Assembly: GCA_027451405.1 (NCBI GenBank)
Contig: DAIDJM010000035.1
Coordinates: 1-64,000 of the forward strand
Direction of reading: 5' to 3'
Source: Acetobacteraceae bacterium
GTDB lineage: Bacteria; Pseudomonadota; Alphaproteobacteria; Acetobacterales; Acetobacteraceae
Length of the DNA stretch: 64,000 bases
The notes under the pieces are model-generated. The model had not been told where the DNA came from. It did no database searches and was given only the letters and a program-made list of their open reading frames with translations. This document shows positions 55,361-63,226 of the stretch, piece after piece (positions within the stretch are counted from its first letter, which is position 1; every line of letters starts with the position of its first letter). The position numbers and the translations under genes were made by a program.

Positions 55361-55368
55361 GACTCTTT

Positions 55369-56370
55369 CTAATCCAAAAGATGCCCGAACCGGCGAGCCT
55401 TGGTTTCGAGATAGGCGTCGTTCACGCCGTTCGCCGCGAACCGCAGCGGCACGCGTCCGGCGATTTCGATGCCGCAGGCGGCCAGGCCCGCGAGTTTCTG
55501 CGGATTGTTGGTCAAGAGCCGGATGCGGGGGATGCCCAGCGCGCGGAGCATGTCGGCCGCCGGCGCGAAACTGCGTTCGTCGGCGGCGAAGCCGAGAGCC
55601 AGGTTCGCCTCGAGCGTATCCAGGCCGGAATCCTGCAGCGCATAGGCGCGGAGCTTGTTCACGAGGCCGATGCCCCGCCCTTCCTGCGCGAGATAGAGCA
55701 GCACGCCGGCGCCCTCGGCCGCCATGCGCTGGAGCGCGCCGTGGAGTTGCGGCCCGCAGTCGCAGCGGAGGCTGCCGAGCAGGTCGCCGGTGAAGCACTC
55801 GGAATGGAGCCGGACCAGGGGGGCGGGAGTTTGCTCGGGATGGCCGATCAGGACCGCGAGGTGCTCGATGCCGCCGTCGTCGGGGCGAAAGGCGACGACG
55901 CGGCAAGCCTGCGCTTCGGCCAGCGGCACGGCGGCTTCGACGACGCGGGCGAGCGTCTGGGATTGAGGGTGGAAGGCGGCGATGCTGGCCGGAGCGACCC
56001 GAAGCAGATCGGCGCCATCGTCGGCGAACGGAGCCATGAGGACGGCCGGCAGCAGGAGCGCGGTGCGGGCTAGCTTCAGCGCGGCGTGGGCGTGGGGCGG
56101 CACCGGAAGCCGCGCCTGCGGCGCCGGGATACGGCCGGGATGGGCCAGAGCGCGCAGTCGTCCGGGGGTCAGATCGGCGGGCGCGACGGCCGTCGCGATC
56201 GGGTCGGCGGCGGCGCCGGAGAGCAGAAGGGTCGGAAAGCCCGCGCTGCCCGCCGCGAATTCGGCGAGCGCGGCTTCGGTGGCGGTTTCGATCGCGAGCA
56301 GGATCTGCGGTCGGGAGGCCTCCAGCACGACGGGCGTGCCGGCGCGCAGATCCTGGGCTGCCCGCCTCAC
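55369..56370 (-). CDS. ribA: GTP cyclohydrolase II with degenerate N-terminal domain
   Basis: The 333-residue protein converts GTP to the first riboflavin intermediate. The C-terminal 200 residues carry the zinc site SECFTGDLLGSLRCDCGPQL, LLYLAQEGRGIGLVNKLRAY and LLTNNPQKLAGL. The N-terminal 140 residues occupy the place of a dihydroxybutanone phosphate synthase domain but show none of its motifs that I recognise. The start is GTG 56370. No other rib genes are adjacent. Confidence 0.9.
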   Translation of the reverse strand: MRRAAQDLRAGTPVVLEASRPQILLAIETATEAALAEFAAGSAGFPTLLLSGAAADPIATAVAPADLTPGRLRALAHPGRIPAPQARLPVPPHAHAALKLARTALLLPAVLMAPFADDGADLLRVAPASIAAFHPQSQTLARVVEAAVPLAEAQACRVVAFRPDDGGIEHLAVLIGHPEQTPAPLVRLHSECFTGDLLGSLRCDCGPQLHGALQRMAAEGAGVLLYLAQEGRGIGLVNKLRAYALQDSGLDTLEANLALGFAADERSFAPAADMLRALGIPRIRLLTNNPQKLAGLAACGIEIAGRVPLRFAANGVNDAYLETKARRFGHLLD

Positions 56371-56605
56371 GGCGCGGCCGTGCCTGGCGGTGGCGAGCGG
56401 CGGAGCGGCTTCGAGGGGAAGCAGGACGGCGGACTCCGTTCAGCGATGCGGCTTAGGTCGGCTCCCTCGGCGCGGAAACAAGAGCCGCGACCGTCTCACC
56501 TACCAACGTATTCAGATGGGCGATTCCATTCGACAAAACGGGAATCTTTTTTTGAGATAACGCCGTTATGTGCAACGTCCGACTCATTTACGGGTTAGGG
56601 TGTCA

Positions 56606-56620
56606 CTCACGGTCCGTGAG
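56606..56620. promoter_or_regulatory. Perfect palindrome upstream of the response regulator
   Basis: CTCACGG-T-CCGTGAG lies 36 bases before the response-regulator start and is extended on both sides by imperfect GGTG...CACC complementarity. It could be an operator or a leader hairpin. The rest of 56371-56656 shows no gene. Confidence 0.45.
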
Positions 56621-56656
56621 CACCACCTTAGGGGGGTGTGGAGGGGAGGTTTTCAC

Positions 56657-57367
56657 ATGGCGGGTGGCCGTATGGTGCTGATCGTCGACGACGATCATGC
56701 GTTGCGGGAAGAGCTGGCGACACAATTCCAAGCCAATGGCGAGTTCATCGTGGCCCAGGCCGGGTCGGTGGCCGAGGCGGAAGCCCAGCTCGCCAATAAG
56801 GATGTCCGGTTCGAGGGGATCATTCTCGACGTGACCCTGCCGGACGGCGACGGGCGGGATTTCTGCGCGGATCTGCGCCGGCAGGGTGTCCGGGTGCCGA
56901 TCCTGATGCTGACCGGGTCGGATGATGAAGCCGATGTGGTCCGGGGGCTCGAATCGGGCGCCAACGACTATCTGGCCAAGCCTTTCCGGCTGGGCGAGCT
57001 GCTTGCGCGCTTGCGGGCGCAGATGCGCATCTTCGAGAATTCGGAAGACGCGGTGTTCAGCATCGGGCCCTATATGTTCCGGCCGTCGGCGAAGCTGCTG
57101 CAGGAAGTGCCGCGCAACCGGCGGATCCGCCTCACGGAGAAGGAGGCGGCGATCCTGAAATTCCTCTATCGGGCAGGCACCAAGCCGGTCGCGCGGCAAA
57201 TCCTGCTGAACGAGGTCTGGGGCTACAACGCCGCGGTCACCACGCACACGCTCGAGACGCATATCTACCGGCTGCGGCAGAAGATCGAGCCCGATCCGGC
57301 GAATGCGCGGCTGCTGGTGACGGAGGGTGGCGGCTACCGGCTGGACCCGGCGGGCTTGCCGGCCTGA
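56657..57367 (+). CDS. OmpR-family DNA-binding response regulator
   Basis: The 236-residue protein has a receiver domain (VLIVDDDHALREELA with acidic residues D11-D13, phospho-acceptor D58, T86 and K108 in LAKPFRLGELLARLRAQ) and a winged-helix output domain (RIRLTEKEAAILKFLYRAG, ETHIYRLRQKIE, LVTEGGGYRL). The ATG at 56657 follows GAGGGGAGG. No histidine kinase gene is adjacent, so its partner and regulon are unknown. Confidence 0.92.
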   Translation: MAGGRMVLIVDDDHALREELATQFQANGEFIVAQAGSVAEAEAQLANKDVRFEGIILDVTLPDGDGRDFCADLRRQGVRVPILMLTGSDDEADVVRGLESGANDYLAKPFRLGELLARLRAQMRIFENSEDAVFSIGPYMFRPSAKLLQEVPRNRRIRLTEKEAAILKFLYRAGTKPVARQILLNEVWGYNAAVTTHTLETHIYRLRQKIEPDPANARLLVTEGGGYRLDPAGLPA

Positions 57368-57408
57368 GCCGGTGGCAGCAGGGGCCTGACGGCCGACTCG
57401 TCCCCCGT

Positions 57409-58380
57409 TCAGTGCATGCGCGGCGCGCGCAGCATGCTGACGCGATCCACCGAATGGACCGTCACCTGCAGGCGCTGCTCCGCCCGGCCGATCGCGAGCC
57501 GCACGCGCGCGCCGGCCGTCCCGGCGCTCCATATCCGGCGCCAGAGCGTGGCCAGGTCGTTGACCTCCTCGCCATCGACGGCCAGCACGCGGTCGCCGGT
57601 GCGCAGGCCGGCCCGATCGGCGGGACCGTCCTCCGCGACGCCGCCGATCACGACGGTGTCGTCGCTCTCCAAGGCGAAGAGACCCAGCCAGGGCCGGGCG
57701 GGCCGGCGCGTGCGTCCGAACAGCCGAAGCTCGTCGAGGACCGGCGTGAGCAGTGACACCGGCACGACCATGTTCATGTCGGTGCGGCGGCCGCCTTCCT
57801 CGCCCTGCTGCAGGATCAGCGAGGCGATGCCCAGGAGCTTGCCATCCTCGCCGATCAGGCCGGCGCCGCCCCAGAAAGGGTGAGCGGGAGCCGTAAAGAG
57901 CGCGTCTTCGATCAGATATTCCCAGTAGCCGGCGAATTCCTGCCGGCCGACCAGACGCGTCTCGATCGTGCGCTGCCGGCCGCCGGCGCCTGCGAGCAGC
58001 AGGGGCGCGCCCACCGCGAGCGGTTGCGGATCGCCGAGCGGAAGTTCCGGGATTTTGAGGGACGTGAAGGGCTGGATCAGCCCGAAGCCGGTTTCGAAAT
58101 CGATCGCCAGCGCGTGGCCCGGGACGACACGGCCGTCCGACGTGGTCAGCCAGATGCTTTCCGCTTCGAGGATCAGATAGCCCATCGTCAGGACCAGGCC
58201 GCCCGGGATGGCGACCGCGCTGCCGCTCCGCTCGGTGCCGAGCGCGCCTGCGGTGGAGGCGTCCTCGGGGACATCGGCGCGGATCGCGACAATCGCATGC
58301 AGCGCGTTGTCGAGGTCGAAGGGCCAGTCCGCGTTGCGCGGCTGGAGGCTTGCGGGAATATCGCGGGCGGATTTCGCCAT
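57409..58380 (-). CDS. HtrA/DegP-like trypsin-fold protein with PDZ domain, catalytic triad lost
   Basis: The 323-residue protein has the two-barrel HtrA layout (residues 25-215) and a PDZ domain (about 230-310: DGPADRAGLRTGDRVLAVDG). All three catalytic positions differ: the His of LTNxH is Y68 (LTMGYLI), the Asp of TDLA is G98 (ETGFGLIQ), and the Ser of GNSGG is W170 (HPFWGGAG). No signal peptide is seen. It is probably a non-proteolytic peptide-binding protein in the cytoplasm. Confidence 0.8.
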   Translation of the reverse strand: MAKSARDIPASLQPRNADWPFDLDNALHAIVAIRADVPEDASTAGALGTERSGSAVAIPGGLVLTMGYLILEAESIWLTTSDGRVVPGHALAIDFETGFGLIQPFTSLKIPELPLGDPQPLAVGAPLLLAGAGGRQRTIETRLVGRQEFAGYWEYLIEDALFTAPAHPFWGGAGLIGEDGKLLGIASLILQQGEEGGRRTDMNMVVPVSLLTPVLDELRLFGRTRRPARPWLGLFALESDDTVVIGGVAEDGPADRAGLRTGDRVLAVDGEEVNDLATLWRRIWSAGTAGARVRLAIGRAEQRLQVTVHSVDRVSMLRAPRMH

Positions 58381-58450
58381 CAGGTTGAGATTGCTTCTTG
58401 CCGGGGCGTTGCGCGAGGCCGAGTATCGGACCTGACGGGGGTAACGCTCA

Positions 58451-59695
58451 ATGGCGTCACCGGGGCGCAGGGCAGGCGGCGGCGGAGCGGCGGGCTATCT
58501 GCCGGTGCTCGACGGGGTGCGGGCGGTCTCGATCCTGCTGGTCGTCGGATCGCATCTGGGGTTGGGGCGCGTGATCCCGGGGGCATTCGGTGTCACGTTG
58601 TTCTTCTTCCTCAGTGGCTATCTGATCACGCGGCAGCTGCTCGCGACGCTGCGCGACCGGGGCACGATCGATTTCGGGCGGTTCTATGCGCGGCGTGCCG
58701 CCCGGCTGATGCCGGCGGCGATGGTCTATGTCGCGGTCGCCGGCGGGCTTTTCTGCGCGATCGGGGGACGGATCACGCCCGCCGGCTGGATCGCGGCGTT
58801 GTTCTACGGGGCCAACTATTTCGATCTGCTCCAGCACTACCATTCGGTGCTGACCGGCGTGCGGCACCCGTTCAACGTGCTCTGGTCGCTGGCCATCGAA
58901 GAACATTTCTATGCGATCTGGCCGCTCGTGCTGCTGCTGATCGGCCGGTGGCGGTGGGCGGTGACCGCGGTGTGGGCCCTGTGCGCGGCGGCGCTGGCGT
59001 GGCGATTGTGGCTGCTCGGCCATTGTTTCGGTGGCGCGGGGGGCTGGGTTTGCGGTCCGATCAATCCCAATCCGCTCTGGCGGTACAACCGGCTCTATCT
59101 CGCGACCGACACGCGGTTCGATTCGATACTCTACGGCGCGGCGATGGCGCTGGCCGAAGCGCGGTCGGGAGCTGCGCGGGGGCATTGGGCGGGCGGCGCT
59201 CTGCTGCTTGCGACCAGCTTTGCGCTGCCGGGAGCCGCCGGCCGCTTCGCCTGGCGGCCCTCGGTGCAGGGTGTCGCACTCGGGCTGCTGATGCCGGCCC
59301 TGTTGTCGCGCGAGAGCGTCGTCAAACGGGCGCTGTGCGCTCCAGCCGCGCTGTATGTGGGGCGGCTCAGCTACTCGCTCTATCTGTGGCATGCGGGAGC
59401 GCTGATGCTCGCGGATTATGCGGTGCCGGGCGGCGGGCTCGCCTGGCTCGCGGTCGCCTTGGCAGGATCGGCGGGCGGGGCGATGCTGTCCTATCATGCC
59501 GTCGAGCAGCCGATGTTGCGCCTGCGCCGGCAGCTTGGCTCGCATGCCCCGGACGAGACGATGCCCGTCTTTGCCCAAGCGATCCGGGAGACGCGCGCGG
59601 GCTGGGGTTTTATCCGGCGCGAGGCCGACGGTCTGCCAGGAGCGGCGAATTCACATGCCACGCCATCGCGAAATTCCCTATTTCATCGCCAATAG
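58451..59695 (+). CDS. Acyltransferase 3 family membrane protein
   Basis: The 414-residue protein has about ten transmembrane helices. It begins LPVLDGVRAVSILLVVGSHL, with the usual His, then GVTLFFFLSGYLITRQLL and SLAIEEHFYAIWPLVL, and ends with YSLYLWHAGALML. This family O-acylates surface sugars (OafA/ExoZ type). The C-terminal 50 residues are soluble and overlap the next gene by 41 bases. Confidence 0.9.
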   Translation: MASPGRRAGGGGAAGYLPVLDGVRAVSILLVVGSHLGLGRVIPGAFGVTLFFFLSGYLITRQLLATLRDRGTIDFGRFYARRAARLMPAAMVYVAVAGGLFCAIGGRITPAGWIAALFYGANYFDLLQHYHSVLTGVRHPFNVLWSLAIEEHFYAIWPLVLLLIGRWRWAVTAVWALCAAALAWRLWLLGHCFGGAGGWVCGPINPNPLWRYNRLYLATDTRFDSILYGAAMALAEARSGAARGHWAGGALLLATSFALPGAAGRFAWRPSVQGVALGLLMPALLSRESVVKRALCAPAALYVGRLSYSLYLWHAGALMLADYAVPGGGLAWLAVALAGSAGGAMLSYHAVEQPMLRLRRQLGSHAPDETMPVFAQAIRETRAGWGFIRREADGLPGAANSHATPSRNSLFHRQ

Positions 59696-60485
59696 CTTCC
59701 AGCGCCTGGCATTCAGGGCGTTCGGCGATCCGCATGCGCCGCCGGTGCTCTGCGTGCACGGGCTGTCCCGCAACGGCCACGATTTCGATGTGCTGGCGGA
59801 AGCGCTGTCGGACGAATTCTATGTGATTTGTCCGGACTTGCCCGGGCGGGGCGCATCGTCGTGGCTGCCCGATGCCGCGCTCTACCAGCCGATGGTGTAC
59901 GTGGCGGCGCTCTCTCATCTGCTCGCCTTTCTGGATCGGGAGGTTTGCTGGATCGGCACCTCGCTGGGCGGCATTTGCGGGATGGTGGTGGCGGCTGCGG
60001 GCGGCAATCCGGTCCGGCGCATGGTGCTGAACGATATCGGGCCGCATGTCCCGAAGGCGGCGTTCGAGCGGATTGTGGCGTATGTGGGCGCGATGCCGGA
60101 TTTCGGCGATCTCGAGGAAGCCGAGGCCTATGTTCGCCGTGTGCACGGGCCGTTCGGGCGCCTCTCGGATGCGCAATGGCGGCACATGGCGCAGACCAGC
60201 GTCCGGCCCATGCCGAACGGGCGCCTGGCATTGCATTACGATCCTAAACTGATCGAACCCCTGGTCTCGCAGCCGATCCGGGACACCGATATGTGGCCTT
60301 ACTGGGACCGGATCACCTGTCCGATGCTCGTGCTGCGCGGCGTGGAGAGCGATCTCCTCACGACGGAAACGGCGGCACGGATGGCGGTGAAGGCTCGGGT
60401 GCATGAGGTGGAGGGAGCGGGACACGCGCCCGCCATCATGGATGCGCCGACGATCGCCGTCGTCCGGCAGTTTCTCCAGGGATGA
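59655..60485 (+). CDS. Alpha/beta hydrolase
   Basis: The 276-residue enzyme has the oxyanion segment LCVHGLSRNGHDFD, the nucleophile elbow GTSLGG, a late aspartate in LRGVESDLL and the catalytic His in VEGAGHAP. The substrate is not identified. The ATG at 59655 (MPRHREIPYFIANSFQ) follows AGGAGCGGCGAATTC and lies inside the end of the acyltransferase gene. Confidence 0.88.
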   Translation: MPRHREIPYFIANSFQRLAFRAFGDPHAPPVLCVHGLSRNGHDFDVLAEALSDEFYVICPDLPGRGASSWLPDAALYQPMVYVAALSHLLAFLDREVCWIGTSLGGICGMVVAAAGGNPVRRMVLNDIGPHVPKAAFERIVAYVGAMPDFGDLEEAEAYVRRVHGPFGRLSDAQWRHMAQTSVRPMPNGRLALHYDPKLIEPLVSQPIRDTDMWPYWDRITCPMLVLRGVESDLLTTETAARMAVKARVHEVEGAGHAPAIMDAPTIAVVRQFLQG

Positions 60486-60488
60486 TCG

Positions 60489-61337
60489 TCAGACCCGCTC
60501 GAGCAAGCCCCAGTTTTGCAGCGCGTGCCGGACGGCCGGTGCGCGGCGGACCGCGATCGGGTCTTCGGCGTCGTTGCGATCATATTCATCGAATTCGGAA
60601 AGCTTGCGCGTCGCCACATCGCTCGGGTAGCCGCGCTTCAGCTTGGCGAGCCAGTGAGCGCGCGAGCGGGTGAAATAATGATTGACCCGGGCGGCCGAAT
60701 AATCGGGAGCGGCGCGGCTGACGCCGCGAAGCACGCCGTCGGGAGATTCCGGGGCCCGGTGCCAGAGCATGTAGCGTCCGTGCGCGTCGCAATAATGGCC
60801 GTCGATATCCTCGCGCATGTGGAAATAATGCGGGTTGGGACAAGAGACGGCGAGCCGGGGGCGGATGACCGACTTGACGTGGTGCGCCGGAAAGAAGTCC
60901 GGTTCGGCCCGTCTCGTGAACGCCTCGATGACCAGGTTGCGCGGAAAATCCTCGTGCCCGTTCGCGCCGTAGACGGCCCAGTTCAGGGCGATGGCGCTCC
61001 AGCCCTCGAAGCGCGCCAGAAACCGGTTGACGGGTTCGTCATCGGCCGTAACGAAAAACTCGTCCGAATCGATGAAGGCGATCCAGTCGAACTCGAGCTT
61101 GTAGGCTTCGCATGCCGCTTCGTAGGCCAAGGTCTGCGACTGGGCCGACATGTTTTCCCAGTGATGGTAGCGGACGTCGACATGACGCGCCGCCTCGCGC
61201 AGAACCCCGGCCGTGCCGTCGTCGGATTGGTTGTCGAAGATGATGAGCGAGTCGAAACCGGCGATCGCGTGGTAGGCGATCCATTCCGCGATGTCGCGGG
61301 CTTCGTTCTTCACGATCAGGCAGACGGCGGACTTCAT
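60489..61337 (-). CDS. Glycosyltransferase (GT2/GT92-like, Glyco_tranf_2_4 type)
   Basis: The 282-residue protein begins MKSAVCLIVKNEARDIAEWI, followed by SLIIFDNQSDDGT and DWIAFIDSDEFF with the DSD metal-binding motif at residues 90-92. This is the pattern of the glycosyltransferase-2-like family near GT92. It is convergent with the hydrolase gene (3 bases) and divergent from the GT11-like gene (17 bases). A role in surface glycan synthesis is inferred from the neighbours. Confidence 0.85.
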   Translation of the reverse strand: MKSAVCLIVKNEARDIAEWIAYHAIAGFDSLIIFDNQSDDGTAGVLREAARHVDVRYHHWENMSAQSQTLAYEAACEAYKLEFDWIAFIDSDEFFVTADDEPVNRFLARFEGWSAIALNWAVYGANGHEDFPRNLVIEAFTRRAEPDFFPAHHVKSVIRPRLAVSCPNPHYFHMREDIDGHYCDAHGRYMLWHRAPESPDGVLRGVSRAAPDYSAARVNHYFTRSRAHWLAKLKRGYPSDVATRKLSEFDEYDRNDAEDPIAVRRAPAVRHALQNWGLLERV

Positions 61338-61354
61338 GGGACGGAGACCATGAG

Positions 61355-62569
61355 ATGAGGGCGGGCGAATCTGACGCAGGGATGGCGACCGGGCAAGCGG
61401 GGACACCGATCGTTCATGTTTCGACGATGGGTGCGCTCGCGAACCAGATGATCCAGTATATGGTGGCGGTCGCGCTCGCCGAGCGATCCGGCATTTCCCG
61501 CATCTCGAACGTGGACCTGCCGATATGGGGAGTTCATCACCCTTGGATCCATGGGGAGTTTCCGCGCACGGAAATCGTGACCAGTGACACGGTGCCGCTC
61601 GACCTCCTGGCACGCGCGCTGACGGTGGGACAGCTCGACCGGGTCGATATACGGACATACGGTCAAAAAATCGAAAATTTTCCGGAACTGGATACCTGCC
61701 GGGCGCTGTTCCGGCATGACGGCACCGCCTATGCCGGAACCGGGCCGGACGAGCTCCTCTGCAGCATCCGCCAGGGCGACGTGCTGGATGCGAGGCATCC
61801 GGACTATGTGCTGCTGCCGGCGGAGTTTTATGCGGAGCTCGCGGAGCTCACCGGCAAGCGGCTCGTCTTCATGGGACAGCTCGAAGACAGTCCCTATCTG
61901 ATGGAGCTGCGCCGCCGCTTCCCGGACGCGCGCTTCCTGCCGACCCGCGGGCCGGCCGGCGATTTCGAGCGTATCCGGCGCTCCGTCCATATCGTGCCCT
62001 CGGTCAGCACCTTCGCGTGGCTCGCGGCCTGGCTGTCCGAGGCAGAAACCATCCATCTGCCGGTCGTGGGATTGTTCCACCGGTTCCAGGCGCGCGGGGC
62101 AAACCTGCTCCCCGTCTCCGATCCCCGTTACCGTTTTTACCTCTTTCCGATTCATTATGCGGTTCCGGTGGCGCTCTATCCGGAGGCGCACGCGGCTCTG
62201 CGGGGCCTCTGGCGCTACATGCCGTCCGAGGCGATCGCCACCTGGTTCGCGCGACCGGCGCCGGAACGGTCGAAACCCGCCTATCTCGAAATGTTCGACG
62301 AGGCGTTCTACCGTGCGGTGCATCCCGACATTGCCCTGGCGATCGCCGCGGGCGACCTGCCGGACGGGCGGCATCACTATGAACATTTCGGCTTCGAGGA
62401 GGGGAGGGAGGGTTTCGCCCTCGATCGCGCCTGGTATTGCCGGCAATACCCGATCGCCGCGATCGAGATTTCGCAGGGCGATTATGCCGATGCCGATCAC
62501 CATTGGCTCGCGATCGGACGAGCGCGCGGCTACCGGCGGGGGCCAGGGGAAGCCGCGCCGAGCAGCTAG
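61355..62569 (+). CDS. GT11-like glycosyltransferase with C-terminal repeat domain
   Basis: The 404-residue protein has STMGALANQMIQYMVAVALA near the N-terminus, similar to the GxxxNQxxQY motif of GT11 fucosyltransferases, and SVSTFAWLAAWLS at the place of the later GT11 motif. From about residue 310 a separate domain with FDEAFYRAVHPDIALAI, HYEHFGFEEGREGF and a second partial unit is seen, common in Acetobacteraceae glycan proteins. The start is ATG 61355 (ATG 61382 possible). Its TAG stop is the left end of repeat B2. Confidence 0.6.
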   Translation: MRAGESDAGMATGQAGTPIVHVSTMGALANQMIQYMVAVALAERSGISRISNVDLPIWGVHHPWIHGEFPRTEIVTSDTVPLDLLARALTVGQLDRVDIRTYGQKIENFPELDTCRALFRHDGTAYAGTGPDELLCSIRQGDVLDARHPDYVLLPAEFYAELAELTGKRLVFMGQLEDSPYLMELRRRFPDARFLPTRGPAGDFERIRRSVHIVPSVSTFAWLAAWLSEAETIHLPVVGLFHRFQARGANLLPVSDPRYRFYLFPIHYAVPVALYPEAHAALRGLWRYMPSEAIATWFARPAPERSKPAYLEMFDEAFYRAVHPDIALAIAAGDLPDGRHHYEHFGFEEGREGFALDRAWYCRQYPIAAIEISQGDYADADHHWLAIGRARGYRRGPGEAAPSS

Positions 62570-62640
62570 AGCAGTATCACCCAGACCGGAATCGGTCTGG
62601 GTGATACAGTTGCTCGCCAAATCAAAGAGCCTAGAGCGGG
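62566..62640. repeat. Interspersed palindromic repeat family B, copy B2 (right half missing)
   Basis: CTAGAGC opens the element. A perfect 15-bp palindrome with a GAAT centre follows (62575-62589 and 62594-62608), then GTTGCTCGCCAAATCAAAGA and CTAGAGCGGG. Where B1 continues into its 22-bp inverted repeat, this copy passes directly into repeat A5. Confidence 0.85.
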
Positions 62641-62700
62641 CCTCCGGCGGGCAGGGGGCTTTGCCCCCTGCACCCCCACTGGGGCCTTTCGGCCCCAGCG
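62640..62700 (+). repeat. Interspersed palindromic repeat family A, copy A5
   Basis: GCCTCCGGCGGGCAGG, the hairpin GCAGGGGGC/GCCCCCTGC and GGGGCC-TTTC-GGCCCC match copy A1 nearly base for base. It directly follows B2. Bases 62701-62794 show no gene. Confidence 0.88.
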
Positions 62701-62794
62701 GGCTCGCCATCGCGGGCGCCATCGGTTCAAGCACCGGTGGGGCGAGCCAGAGGCCGGGCCGCCGGCGGCGCGCCACGATCCACTCCTTGTCGGT

Positions 62795-63226
62795 TCAGTA
62801 ATATTTCAAACGGAACCGGATCGTCACACCTTGCGGAGGAACGGTGAAGGACGCTGCCTCGAAGCGCGGCGGACCGAAATACATGCGGGCGTCGTTGGAA
62901 AACCCCATGCCCTCCTCGGGAAGCCCCAGGAGATTGCGGTCGAGCCGCCCATTGTCGTTCGCGTCCTGAAAGGCCTGCGCCGCGTAGAGGCCCGGAGGCA
63001 CGCCCCGGACCACCACAATCGTCTCGCCCATGTGAGACGGTGCGTTGCCCTTCCAGCCGCAATGCGGGTGCAGGAAATCCGCGCGCGAGCAGATGGCGAC
63101 CAGCACATGGCCGCGGTCGCTGCGCACGTTCTGCACGACGATGGTCACCGTTGCCGCCTGCGCGTGCCAGGCAAAGGCAACGGCAAAGGCGAGCGCGGCC
63201 GCCTGCCGGAGACGCAGGCGCGGCAT
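62795..63226 (-). CDS. Exported DUF2141 family protein
   Basis: The 143-residue protein has a signal peptide (RQAAALAFAVAFAWHAQA) and a mature part with VTIVVQNVRSDRGHVLVAIC, VRGVPPGLYAAQAFQDANDN and GFSNDARMYFGPP, the DUF2141 pattern of small secreted beta-sandwich proteins. The function is unknown. The ATG at 63226 overlaps the last base of the upstream glycosyltransferase stop. Confidence 0.87.
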   Translation of the reverse strand: MPRLRLRQAAALAFAVAFAWHAQAATVTIVVQNVRSDRGHVLVAICSRADFLHPHCGWKGNAPSHMGETIVVVRGVPPGLYAAQAFQDANDNGRLDRNLLGLPEEGMGFSNDARMYFGPPRFEAASFTVPPQGVTIRFRLKYY

